A stretch of 60,829 nt of DNA from Dehalococcoidia bacterium (GTDB lineage: Bacteria > Chloroflexota > Dehalococcoidia > SM23-28-2), in NCBI GenBank assembly GCA_020356025.1, contig CP070630.1, forward strand, positions 1,511,785 to 1,572,613. The letters run 5' to 3'. The first letter of the stretch is position 1. Each line of letters begins with the position of its first letter. Positions 51,665 through 59,451 of the stretch are shown here, piece by piece. The position numbers and the translations under genes are program-made. Under the pieces are notes generated by a model, which searched no databases, had not been told where the DNA came from, and saw only the letters and a program-made list of their open reading frames with translations.

Positions 51665-52927
51665 ATGACGGATGGAAGAAGTGAGTGGCTGATCCTGAAG
51701 GCTCTGCGCTGGACGATGTTTGGGCTGTTGGTGGTGCTCCTGTCGGTCATGTCGGGCGTGGTCGGCTTCACCATCGGCGATGGAGGTGAGGATGGCAGGG
51801 GCACCGGCTCTACGTCCCCTGCGCAGGGCGAGGCGGACTTCGGCATTCTGGACGAGATCTACGACATCATTGGGGAAGACTTCGTCGCCCAGGATAGCGT
51901 GGACCCGGAGATGTTACGCCAAGGGGCGATAGACGGGGCGCTGTCCGCTCTAGACGACCCGCACACCATATATATCGATCCTGAGACCTACTCTCTGGGT
52001 ATCGATATCGTCACCGGCCAGTTCGAGGGGATCGGCGCTCGCGTGGAGCAGGACCCGGTCAGCGGCGAAATAGTGATCGTTGCGCCCTTCCGCGATTCGC
52101 CTGCCGATAAGGCAGGCATCCGCGCTGGCGATGTCATCCTGACGGTAGACGGCGAATCCACCGCCGGCTGGTCAGTGGGTCAGGCGGTTCGCGTTATTCG
52201 CGGACCTCAGGGCACCGAGGTGACCCTGGGCGTGCTTCACGAGAACGGTGAGAGCGAGGACATCACCATCACCCGAGGCGTCATCACCGTCCCTACCGTC
52301 TTCAGTCATGAGGTTGAGGATGCCGATGGCATCCCCGCCAGTGATATAGCTTATGTCGAGTTGCAGCAGATGACTGAGGAGTCGGTTAGCGACCTGGCAG
52401 ATATGCTGACGGACATCGAAGAGAAGGGCTATAGAGGGCTTATCCTCGACCTGCGTCGCAACCCTGGCGGAGGCCTCAGCGCTACGGTGGAGATAGCGGA
52501 CCTCTTCCTGGACAGTGGCGTCATCCTGATCCAGGTGGACAAGGATGGCAACGAGACCGTCGAGCATGCCGACGGCGGTGACGAGGGCGAGGAGATGCCC
52601 CTGGTGCTGCTGATTGGCAGTGGCAGCGCCAGCGGCGCCGAAGTGCTGGCCGCGGCCGTGCGGGACAACGACCGCGCTGTCCTCATCGGCAGCACCACCT
52701 TCGGCAAGGGATCGGTGAACCACCTGCGCGAGCTCTCTGACGGCGGCGCGCTCTACATCACCATCGCCCGCTGGCTCACTCCCGGCGGCGAGCAGATCGA
52801 GGCGATCGGCCTGGCACCGGATATCGAGGTATTGCCCACTGACGAGGACATCGAACTGGGGCGGGACGTCCAGCTCTTCGCGGCCATCGACTATCTGAGG
52901 GAGGCCATTCAGGCGGCGGTCCCCTGA
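51665..52927 (+). CDS. ctpA: Carboxyl-terminal processing protease (S41 family)
   Basis: A 420-residue membrane-anchored periplasmic-type protease that cleaves proteins near the C-terminus. An N-terminal transmembrane anchor (MFGLLVVLLSVMSGVVGF), an acidic linker, a PDZ domain (about 110-195; FEGIGARVEQDP...DKAGIRAGDVILTVDG) and the tail-specific protease domain follow. The catalytic Ser lies in GSGSASGAEVLAAA and the Lys in STTFGKGSVN. LDLRRNPGG and the C-terminal GLAPDIEV are typical. ATG 51665 starts it. Confidence 0.93.
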   Translation: MTDGRSEWLILKALRWTMFGLLVVLLSVMSGVVGFTIGDGGEDGRGTGSTSPAQGEADFGILDEIYDIIGEDFVAQDSVDPEMLRQGAIDGALSALDDPHTIYIDPETYSLGIDIVTGQFEGIGARVEQDPVSGEIVIVAPFRDSPADKAGIRAGDVILTVDGESTAGWSVGQAVRVIRGPQGTEVTLGVLHENGESEDITITRGVITVPTVFSHEVEDADGIPASDIAYVELQQMTEESVSDLADMLTDIEEKGYRGLILDLRRNPGGGLSATVEIADLFLDSGVILIQVDKDGNETVEHADGGDEGEEMPLVLLIGSGSASGAEVLAAAVRDNDRAVLIGSTTFGKGSVNHLRELSDGGALYITIARWLTPGGEQIEAIGLAPDIEVLPTDEDIELGRDVQLFAAIDYLREAIQAAVP

Positions 52928-52946
52928 GAGCGGCGGTGAGTGAGCC

Positions 52947-53399
52947 GTGGCCGAAAAGACGGTAACTGTCAACCGCAAGGCCCAGCACGACTACCATATC
53001 CTGGAGAAGGTAGAGGCCGGGCTCGTCCTTATGGGCACCGAGATCAAGGCCATCCGTGATGGGCGGGTGAACCTGAGGGATGCCTACGCCCGCCCGGAGC
53101 GAGGCGAGATGTGGCTGGTGGGCGCGCACATAGGGCCGTACGCTGCCGCCGGTCGCTTCAACCACGAGTCTGGCAGGCGCCGCAAGCTCCTTCTCCACCG
53201 AAAGCAGATCGTTGAGCTGGGGCGTGAGGTGGAGGAGAAAGGTCTGACGCTTGTGCCCCTGCGTCTCTATCTCAAGGGCGGCCGAGCCAAGGTGGAGCTG
53301 GCTCTGGCCCGTGGCCGTCGCCGCTACGACCGCCGACAGGCGATCGCCCGGCGGGAGGCCGAGCGCGAGATGCGGCGGGCCCTGCGGCGTCGCGGCTAG
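52947..53399 (+). CDS. smpB: SsrA-binding protein SmpB
   Basis: A 150-residue OB-fold protein that brings tmRNA to stalled ribosomes. VTVNRKAQHDYHILEKVEAGLVLMGTEIKAIR, GRFNHESGRRRKLLLHRKQI and the basic C-terminal tail (RRRYDRRQAIARREAERE) are intact. The start is GTG 52947, 19 bp after ctpA. Its RNA partner ssrA lies about 0.8 kb downstream. Confidence 0.96.
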   Translation: MAEKTVTVNRKAQHDYHILEKVEAGLVLMGTEIKAIRDGRVNLRDAYARPERGEMWLVGAHIGPYAAAGRFNHESGRRRKLLLHRKQIVELGREVEEKGLTLVPLRLYLKGGRAKVELALARGRRRYDRRQAIARREAEREMRRALRRRG

Positions 53400-53419
53400 G
53401 AGTTTGTAAGGCCTATCAC

Positions 53420-54148
53420 ATGAGCGAGACGACATCTGGGTTGCAGCAGCAGATTCTGGCATTGGGCGCCACGCTGGTGGGCTTCGCTGACATGGAGGGG
53501 GTGCTAGAGGGGGAGTTCGCCTGCTGGCCACGGGCCATCTCCATCGCTCTAGCCTTCCCCGATGAGGTGATTGCCCCCATCGCCAAGGGGCCCACTTTGG
53601 AGTACTACCGAGCCTACAATCAGTTCAACGAGCGGCTGAACGAGATCGCCGCCCAGACGGCCAAATTGGTCCGGTCGCTGGGCTACCGGGCGGAGAGCTT
53701 CCCCGCCACGGTGGACGGCCCGGACCTGGACATCCGGAGCCTCAGCGCGGCTTTCCATCACAAGACTGCCGCCACGCGGGCCGGACTGGGTTGGGTGGGG
53801 AGGTCGGCGCTGTTGGTCTCCTACAAATGCGGCCCACGAGTCCGCTTCGTCACGGTGTTCACCGACATGCCGCTGGCGGCAGGAACGCCGGTCACGGTGA
53901 GCGAGTGCGAGGATTGCAGGGTCTGCGTGCGTGCCTGTCCCGGCGAGGCCATTCACGATGAGGAATGGTGGGCGGGGCGGCCGCGAGAGGACTTCTTCGA
54001 TGCTCACGCCTGTTTCGTCGAAGCGTCTCGCCAGCTCAGGGAACGGGTGGGCGTGAATCACCCGGTGTGCGGCATCTGCATCGCCGTCTGTCCCCAGGGA
54101 CGCCCGAAGGCCTCCGAGAGGAGTCATCCCCTGCGGCGTCGCGACTAG
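53420..54148 (+). CDS. QueG-like 4Fe-4S protein (short form)
   Basis: A 242-residue protein related to epoxyqueuosine reductase and other double-cluster proteins but shorter than QueG (normally over 300). The N-terminal part (GATLVGFADM...AISIALAFPDE) and RAGLGWVGRSALLVSYKCGPRVRFVTVFTDM fit the family. Two Fe-S cysteine sets follow: CEDCRVCVRACP and C...CGICIAVCP. It lacks the HEAT-like C-terminal extension. It could reduce epoxyqueuosine or be an electron carrier of another pathway. It lies between smpB and tmRNA. Confidence 0.8.
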   Translation: MSETTSGLQQQILALGATLVGFADMEGVLEGEFACWPRAISIALAFPDEVIAPIAKGPTLEYYRAYNQFNERLNEIAAQTAKLVRSLGYRAESFPATVDGPDLDIRSLSAAFHHKTAATRAGLGWVGRSALLVSYKCGPRVRFVTVFTDMPLAAGTPVTVSECEDCRVCVRACPGEAIHDEEWWAGRPREDFFDAHACFVEASRQLRERVGVNHPVCGICIAVCPQGRPKASERSHPLRRRD

Positions 54149-54151
54149 GGG

Positions 54152-54173
54152 TTGACAATGCCTGTGGTATAAT
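54152..54173 (+). promoter_or_regulatory. tmRNA promoter
   Basis: A perfect TATAAT (54168-54173) lies about 25 bp before the tmRNA 5' end. TTGACA (54152-54157) is also perfect but only 10 bp upstream of it, too close for a normal sigma-70 pair. The TATAAT alone, perhaps with another -35, is the safer reading. Confidence 0.65.
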
Positions 54174-54197
54174 AAGGTAGGTTCGTCAGATCCCTGT

Positions 54198-54552
54198 GGG
54201 GACGAAAGGGTTCGACAGGGAAGGTTGAGTCTGGATTGCAGGCCGAGGTAGCCATCGACCTCGTAAAACAGGTGGCAAACAGTAACTGGCGAATCTGAGT
54301 TCGCTCTGGCCGCCTAATCTAGGTGAGCCACGTCGACTCTGACCTCTCCTCGATGGGTTGGGGATCGGCGCCATAATGTCGAGGTGCGGCGGCTCCGACG
54401 CCGATAAGGGCTGTCAAAGACATATCGGCTGGCCCGGCGCCACTCCGTCGGTGGAGGTACGGCGGGCGAGAGCAAAACGCCGACTAAGCCTGTAGGATAT
54501 CCAGGGTGGCCTTCTTCTGGACGGGGAGTTCAATTCTCCCCCGTCTCCACCA
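54198..54552 (+). ncRNA. ssrA: Transfer-messenger RNA (tmRNA)
   Basis: The 5' end GGGGACG pairs with CGTCTCC at 54542-54548 to form the acceptor stem, and CCA is encoded at 54550-54552. The T arm is standard (GGGAG, loop TTCAATT, CTCCC at 54524-54540). The opening GGGGACGAAAGGGTTCGACA is typical. About 355 nt fits one-piece tmRNA. The tag region starts at the usual GCA AAC (54275) but reads ANSNWRI and then UGA. The normal ending FALAA-stop (54300-54317) is present one nucleotide out of frame. This could be a sequence error, a shifted resume codon or a defective tag. SmpB is encoded nearby. Confidence 0.95.
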
Positions 54553-54565
54553 GCTTGCATATGAT

Positions 54566-54593
54566 CGGGAGCCTTCGGGCTCCCGTTGTGTTT
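54566..54593 (+). terminator. tmRNA terminator
   Basis: Stem CGGGAGCC with complement GGCTCCCG around a stable TTCG tetraloop, followed by TTGTGTTT, 13 bp after the encoded CCA. Confidence 0.88.
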
Positions 54594-54736
54594 GCCCCGA
54601 AGCTGCTCGCCCTGCTCACGGCAGAGGAGCGACAGGTTGCACGTCTCTCCCCATCGCCTTGCGCACCGCCGCATCCGCGGGTAGGATGGGGAGCACCGTG
54701 AGTTGAATGCGGACACCAATGTATGGAGGCAGCGCA

Positions 54737-55195
54737 ATGAAGAGAGTGAGCTTGGGCATGGCCCTTCTCCTTGGCATCGGCCTGACGGTGCCACTGGCCG
54801 CCTGCGGCGATGGCGAAGAAGCCGTTGAGGGTGGCCCCCCGGCCGTTTCTGGCGAGCCCACGACCACCGAGAGCGGGCTTCAGTTCATCGACGTCGAGGT
54901 GGGCACCGGCGATGCGCCTCAGTCTGGCCAGACGGTCGAGGTCCACTACACTGGCTGGCTGACCGATGGGACGAAGTTCGACAGCTCGCTCGACCGGGGT
55001 CAGCCCTTCAGCTTCGTGATCGGCACAGGCCGGGTCATCGCGGGTTGGGACGAAGGCGTCGCCTCGATGAACGTGGGCGGCAAGCGGCGGCTTATCATTC
55101 CGCCGGAGTTGGCCTACGGCGAGAGCGGCTACCCGGGGGTGATCCCCGCCAACGCCCAGCTCATCTTCGACGTGGAGCTGCTCGCCATCAAGTAG
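54737..55195 (+). CDS. FKBP-type peptidyl-prolyl isomerase lipoprotein
   Basis: A 152-residue exported protein. ATG 54737 has GGAGG 8 nt upstream and yields a lipoprotein signal ([18 protein letters not shown]). A short linker precedes one FKBP domain (about 45-152): [53 protein letters not shown] and IFDVELLAI. The active-site aromatic residues are kept. It probably assists folding of secreted proteins at the outer face of the membrane. Confidence 0.93.
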   Translation: MKRVSLGMALLLGIGLTVPLAACGDGEEAVEGGPPAVSGEPTTTESGLQFIDVEVGTGDAPQSGQTVEVHYTGWLTDGTKFDSSLDRGQPFSFVIGTGRVIAGWDEGVASMNVGGKRRLIIPPELAYGESGYPGVIPANAQLIFDVELLAIK

Positions 55196-55271
55196 AGCCT
55201 CTGCTAACCGGACACGGTAACACCTGAAGGTCAGCGCGCCTTCTCCTTGCTGCCTTCTGACGCTGGCATGG

Positions 55272-55303
55272 ATTGGACGCTCGATGAGCGTCCAATTCGT
55301 TTT
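55272..55303 (+). terminator. Intrinsic terminator after the FKBP gene
   Basis: An 11-bp perfect stem (ATTGGACGCTC and its complement, 3-nt loop) is followed by TCGTTTT, about 75 bp after the FKBP stop codon. Confidence 0.85.
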
Positions 55304-55356
55304 GGGTCAGGCAGCGTGGGAGCCTGTCAGCCGAGAAGTCGCGGGCCAGCGACTGT

Positions 55357-55385
55357 TTGACTTACGCAGTATGACAGTGTAAAAT
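55357..55385 (+). promoter_or_regulatory. Promoter of the molybdopterin-domain/dockerin-like gene
   Basis: TTGACT (55357-55362), a 17-bp spacer and TAAAAT (55380-55385) form a good sigma-70 pair. Transcription would start near 55392, leaving a leader of almost 190 nt. Confidence 0.75.
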
Positions 55386-55488
55386 CAGTTTTGACGCTAA
55401 AATCCTTCCTCCCTACCATCGAAGGATGCGTAGTCGGCACGTGGGTGGTCTGTCCCATGCCCGCAGAACATGGAAAGACAAAATAACA

Positions 55489-55536
55489 GGAGCCGCCTCA
55501 CGGATTGGCTAGAGGAAGAGAGTGGCTCTGTTTTTG
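55489..55536 (+). promoter_or_regulatory. Terminator-like hairpin in a long 5' leader (possible attenuator)
   Basis: A 6-bp outer stem (GGAGCC at 55489-55494 with GGCTCT at 55524-55529, one G-U) encloses a CCTC/GAGG inner stem and is followed at once by a run of five T (55531-55535). It lies about 45 nt before ATG 55579. Upstream in the leader ATCCTTC...GAAGGAT can form another stem. I recognise no known riboswitch class, so this is a structural candidate only. Confidence 0.4.
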
Positions 55537-55578
55537 TAATAGCCCCTGCCGATCTAGCTCGTACTGAGGAGGCTGACC

Positions 55579-56826
55579 ATGCGTAACCGGGTGAGGAGAG
55601 TTGCTCTCGTGGTTGTGGCAGGTGTGCTCGCCCTGGGTCTGGCAACCCTGGTCTGGACGGTGGGGAACACCGTAGGAACGCCGAACGGTATGCAGGGAGA
55701 CGTGGCCCTAGGGGCTGTAGACGACTCCGACCCTACACGCACATCGATGCCAGCGGCGGCTACCGCCGCGGACCCGGACTGGACGGTAATTGTAGACGGG
55801 TTCGTTGATACTCCTCTGAGTCTCACGATAGACGACATTGCCGCAATGCCGCCGACCACGGTGTATGGCGTACTCATCTGCGTTGGCCTGCCTACGAGTC
55901 CCCTCGACGAAGGTCGCTGGACTGGAGTGAGACTTGGATACATATTGGAGCAGGCCGGCGTCTCTCCGGAAGCGGTGAAGGTCGCCTTCTACGCGGATGA
56001 TGGTTTCACGACCGATCTGCCAATCACAACAGCCATGCGTGACGACATCATCCTGGCCTACGAGAGAGATGGCGAGCCTCTATATGAGAACCTGCGTCTG
56101 GTGGTTCCCTGCAAGTGGGGTTACAAGTGGATAAGGGACCTCATCCACATCGAGCTCGTCGATTACGACTTCCTGGGCCACTATGAGAGCCAGGGATACT
56201 CCGACGAAGCGGAGATCCCCGGGGACATTGACTGTGATGGAGTGACCGATGAAGAGGACAACTGTGAGAGCGTGTCCAATCCTGACCAGACGGACACCGA
56301 CGGCGACTCTCTCGGCGATGCCTGCGACCCCGACAATGACGATGACGGCATCCTAGATGACGGAGATGGAAGCGGTGTTGAGGGCGACAACCCCTGCAGT
56401 GGGGGCCAGACCACGGACTGCGACGATAACTGCCCCGTTGTGGATAATGAGGAACAGACGAACACGGACGCTGATCTGGAGGCTGGCGGCGCCTCGGTGG
56501 TCGGCGACGCCCTAGGCGACGCTTGCGACGACGATGATGACAGCGATGAGTTCAGCGACGACGTTGAGACTTACCTGAGCACAGTCGCGGTGGACAATTG
56601 CGTCCACAGTCCGCCTGGCCCTGGCGGTGACGCCTGGCCGCTGGACAACAACGTCGACAGGTCTGTCACAGTCGTGGGGGACGTCCTCAACTATGTGGAC
56701 AACATTGGACTGCCGGTGGACGGCGCCCCGATCCTCCAGCGGCTGGACCTCAGCGCCGATGGCAGCATCACCACGGTGGGCGATGTCCTTCCGTTCAGCG
56801 GGAACATAGGAGCGGGCTGCACGTAG
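55579..56826 (+). CDS. Secreted molybdopterin-domain protein with TSP3 and dockerin-like repeats
   Basis: A 415-residue exported protein. A signal peptide (VALVVVAGVLALGLATLVWTVG) is followed by a sulfite oxidase/YedY-type molybdopterin-binding domain (about 55-205): WTVIVDGFVDTPLSLTIDDI, the Mo-ligand Cys101 in VLICVGLP, RWTGVRLGYILEQAGV, and VVPCKWGYKWIRDL. Then come Asp-rich TSP3-type calcium repeats (DCDGVTDEEDNC, DTDGDSLGDACDPDNDDDG) and two dockerin-like loops ending in VTVVGDV and ITTVGDV, with the tail GAGCT. The C-terminal module is shared with the protein at 1-365. It probably acts outside the cell as a surface-held oxidoreductase or a Moco-fold binding protein. GAGGAGG precedes ATG 55579. 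Confidence 0.87.
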   Translation: MRNRVRRVALVVVAGVLALGLATLVWTVGNTVGTPNGMQGDVALGAVDDSDPTRTSMPAAATAADPDWTVIVDGFVDTPLSLTIDDIAAMPPTTVYGVLICVGLPTSPLDEGRWTGVRLGYILEQAGVSPEAVKVAFYADDGFTTDLPITTAMRDDIILAYERDGEPLYENLRLVVPCKWGYKWIRDLIHIELVDYDFLGHYESQGYSDEAEIPGDIDCDGVTDEEDNCESVSNPDQTDTDGDSLGDACDPDNDDDGILDDGDGSGVEGDNPCSGGQTTDCDDNCPVVDNEEQTNTDADLEAGGASVVGDALGDACDDDDDSDEFSDDVETYLSTVAVDNCVHSPPGPGGDAWPLDNNVDRSVTVVGDVLNYVDNIGLPVDGAPILQRLDLSADGSITTVGDVLPFSGNIGAGCT

Positions 56827-56830
56827 GGGC

Positions 56831-57217
56831 CTACGCTGTAGCCGACGGGTCCTCTTGCTTTCGGCTCTTGAGTTCGATCCGAGGTTGGTGGACTACCTCT
56901 ACCACCATCTGGGTGGCGCTGAATATGCTCATGCGCTCCGGAGCAAGACCTTCCTGCACCAGCGATTCCACCAGTGCCGCCGCTTGCCCTGAGTTGTCGA
57001 AGAGGCGTGCTTTCGCCCAGTCGTCCTCGCCTTCGTCGGGGACGATGAGGATCAGCTTGGTGCGCGCCTCGGGCTTCGCTTGGTGGGAAGATCGTCCTGT
57101 GGCCGGTGACCCGTACCATTGACCATCCGCTCGCTCACGCGCCCAGTCCGGCAGCCGCGCCGCCAAGTCTAGCTCCTCCAGGCCATTCTGAGAGCCGTGG
57201 TTTGCGCCCACGTCCAT
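56831..57217 (-). CDS. Unknown protein, paralog of the neighbouring 57313 gene (member A)
   Basis: A 128-residue protein without signal peptide. The N-terminal LAARLPDWARERADG and a C-terminal domain (about 55-120: KLILIVPDEGEDDWAKARLF..., GLAPERMSIFSATQMVVEVV) are matched in order by the protein at 57313-57735. A variable polar linker lies between. The pattern (strand, LFD-helix, ER-strand, TQ-strand) suggests a small alpha/beta domain. I know no family. Starts at ATG 57217, with a purine-rich upstream sequence. Confidence 0.65.
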   Translation of the reverse strand: MDVGANHGSQNGLEELDLAARLPDWARERADGQWYGSPATGRSSHQAKPEARTKLILIVPDEGEDDWAKARLFDNSGQAAALVESLVQEGLAPERMSIFSATQMVVEVVHQPRIELKSRKQEDPSATA

Positions 57218-57312
57218 CCCCCCTCACTCCTCAGCCGCCAGTGAAGCGGGTCCCCTCCCCTGCACTGAACTGTGCCCTGACCGACCTCATGCTGACTGGC
57301 TGCAGGTCTCGT

Positions 57313-57735
57313 CTAGGCGTCTGGCTTTCCGTTCTCTTCGCTCGCCTTCAAATGGACCACCGCACGGTAGGTCAGCTGAACGTTTAGCTGAGTGCAGTTG
57401 AAGACGGTGAGGCGCTCCTGCTCAAGGCCGCCTTCTACCAGAGTCTCGACGAAGTGTCCGGCGGCCTGAAGGTCGTCGAACAGGTGGGCTTCGCCGCAGT
57501 TATCCTTACCTTCATGGAGAGCAACGACGATTACGCTTGGCGAAACTTCCCTTCTCGTTTCTTGAGATTCTTTTCGAGGCGTCTCTTGGGTTGTTTCTGG
57601 GGAAGGTTTCACCTCGCTTGTTTCGCTGCCTCCTTCGAGGGCCTCTGTTCTGTCCCGAGCCCAGTCCAGCACCTGAGCGGTCAAGTCGTCCTTCTCTTGG
57701 ACAGGCTCCGTGCTCTGGTTCTTGCGCAGGTCCAC
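57313..57735 (-). CDS. Unknown protein, paralog of the neighbouring 56831 gene (member B)
   Basis: A 140-residue protein. The N-terminal LTAQVLDWARDRTEAL resembles member A (LAARLPDWARERADG). The middle is a Ser/Thr/Glu-rich linker. The C-terminal domain reads SVIVVALHEGKDNCGEAHLF..., then GLEQERLTVFNCTQLNVQL, matching member A strand for strand. GTG 57735 is the first start after an in-frame TGA. The two genes lie in tandem, so they arose by duplication. Function is unknown. Confidence 0.65.
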   Translation of the reverse strand: MDLRKNQSTEPVQEKDDLTAQVLDWARDRTEALEGGSETSEVKPSPETTQETPRKESQETRREVSPSVIVVALHEGKDNCGEAHLFDDLQAAGHFVETLVEGGLEQERLTVFNCTQLNVQLTYRAVVHLKASEENGKPDA

Positions 57736-57858
57736 CTTCGTTCACCCCCACCGGTGCGTCGGCGGTAATCGCACTCCTACCAGTAGATAGACGCGGTTGG
57801 CACGGTTATGTTAACAGGTTCAGCGGCTGTGATGGTGAGAAGGTTGCCTCGCTCGCGC

Positions 57859-58905
57859 TCAAGGGGCGTTCACCTGGATGCTGGGATCGTTCACTCGGGT
57901 GATGTCGATGCTCATTGGTATGCTGGACCACTCGTATACCTCGCCCGGGGTTTGGGACAATTCCATCTCCAGACATACAGGCCAGTAGCCGGCCTCGGCC
58001 AGCCAGAGATCGCACGTCTCGATGGCTAGCTCTTCAGGTATCCAGACTAGGCCCAGGAAAGTCTCACAGGACTCTGCCCCAGTGTAGTGGATCGCTGGTA
58101 CGTCGTTCTTGGTCTCATGCTCGCCGGGCCCTGGCGGCGGTTCCAGGGAGTACATTTCCCAGAACGAGGGACACGGCGGACACATGACAAGGGCCTCAGC
58201 CACCTCCAGATCGGAGGTCGTTGTTTCACGCCAGCCGTCCCCTGTGTCGACCCAGGCCTCGTTGCCGATCACGATGACATGCTGCTCGAGAAGCGGGATG
58301 CCGGCCATGCTTGCGCTGATATCGCATGAACAACTGGCCGGAGCCTCGAAGTCTCCCTCGGTAGCAAGATCCATCTCGAAGCCCTCTACCTCCATTGACA
58401 TGTGGAGGGCAGCATGAAAGGTGTCCAGAAAGGCGGTAGGCGGGCCTCCGGTTGGGGTCGGCGAGGGCGTTGGGCTGGGCGTCGGCGTCGGGCTGGGCAT
58501 TGGCACCGGGCTGGGCGTCGGCGTCAGCGTGGCGCTTGCGGTCGGGGTTGAGGGAGCGCCTGTACTCCCGAGGGCCATGACGCCCTGCATTTTGTGCAGA
58601 GTCGTCAGGGTGCTGATATCAGGCCGCCCAGCGAAATAGCGTAACCATTCCTGTGTATTGGGGTCGATGCCGTAGGCGACGGCCACCGCCCCTTCGCCGC
58701 AGGTGACCAGGGCTTGCTCGGCGTCGGTGCCGTCGTCGCCATCCCACACCGCAATGGCCCACATGTCGGGCTGCGGGCAGTTGTGCATAGCGCCCTGCTG
58801 GGCCTCAGAGGGACTCGTCGCCGCGGCCCAGACCAGGTCTACAACCCCTACGGCAACCACACCAACTACAAACAAGACAGCAAGTTTCCTCGCCTGGCTA
58901 AGCAT
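57859..58905 (-). CDS. Secreted protein with Pro/Thr/Ser linker and LppX/LprG-like C-terminal region
   Basis: A 348-residue exported protein from ATG 58905, with GGAGG 7 nt upstream. The signal peptide (LAVLFVVGVVAVGVVDLVWA) precedes a small N-terminal domain with paired Cys (NCPQPDMWAIAVWDGDDGTD, VTCGEGAVAVAYG). A TPTPSPTPSPTP-type repeat linker (about residues 115-150) leads to a C-terminal domain (HMSMEVEGFEMDLATEGDF, VIVIGNEAWVDTGDGWRE) resembling lipid-binding LppX/LprG-like folds, with several Cys. This is probably a cell-surface protein. The lipid-binding idea is weakly supported. Confidence 0.7.
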   Translation of the reverse strand: MLSQARKLAVLFVVGVVAVGVVDLVWAAATSPSEAQQGAMHNCPQPDMWAIAVWDGDDGTDAEQALVTCGEGAVAVAYGIDPNTQEWLRYFAGRPDISTLTTLHKMQGVMALGSTGAPSTPTASATLTPTPSPVPMPSPTPTPSPTPSPTPTGGPPTAFLDTFHAALHMSMEVEGFEMDLATEGDFEAPASCSCDISASMAGIPLLEQHVIVIGNEAWVDTGDGWRETTTSDLEVAEALVMCPPCPSFWEMYSLEPPPGPGEHETKNDVPAIHYTGAESCETFLGLVWIPEELAIETCDLWLAEAGYWPVCLEMELSQTPGEVYEWSSIPMSIDITRVNDPSIQVNAP

Positions 58906-59178
58906 GGCAAACCTCCGTTGCGTGATCCGCGCTCCGACCGCGTGGCGAGTCATCCGCCGCACGATCGAGGCATAGCCTAGCGTCAGTGCACTCACGGGGG
59001 ATTCAGCGCCGAGGAGCCGGATCCATTGGGGGAACTCCAACGGCTCCGTGTCCAGGCAACTGCACGCTGCGAGCTAGGAGCCTTGAGACGGTGGCTCCGT
59101 GATGTAAGACGCTTGGGGGAGGGAACCTGTTGCACCAGGTGAGCAAGCATGACCACTGGCATCATGAATAAGGCTCCA
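58906..59178. other. Intergenic region between divergent genes, upstream part
   Basis: I see no gene or RNA structure that I can name here. The promoter for the downstream methionine synthase genes follows at 59179. Confidence 0.4.
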
Positions 59179-59207
59179 TTGACCGCCTCCCTACCGAATG
59201 CTAGAAT
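59179..59207 (+). promoter_or_regulatory. Promoter of the methionine synthase pair
   Basis: TTGACC (59179-59184), a 17-bp spacer and TAGAAT (59202-59207). The leader to ATG 59452 would be about 240 nt. A second TAGAAT, in the same ATGCTAGAAT context, occurs near 59390-59399 and might be a downstream promoter with a short leader. I find no SAM or cobalamin riboswitch motif in the leader. Confidence 0.65.
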
Positions 59208-59451
59208 ACTGTCCGGCAACACGGTTGCTGCTAAGCTGGACGGGCGGGGGTCGTATCCTTCGGCCCTCGTTCTGCGTTCACGGGAGTCAGCACGCACAGG
59301 TATTGGCGCTTCACTGCGGGTTCGTGCCTCCCTTCGGCTTCTGGTTCCGCACCGGCTGGCACTTCCCTCGTCGCCAGGAGCACCCGCGCATGCTAGAATC
59401 GAGTGGCTGAAGGGGGCGGGGTCGTCGCCTGAGGAGGAGAAGGACTAGCCC

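Noticed and set aside
59310..59360. tRNA-like stretch with GGGTTCGTGCC
   Set aside because: The arms of a cloverleaf cannot be paired and there is no acceptor stem.
59208..59451. SAM or cobalamin riboswitch in the methionine synthase leader
   Set aside because: I could not find the conserved cores of these classes; the leader looks unstructured apart from small stems.
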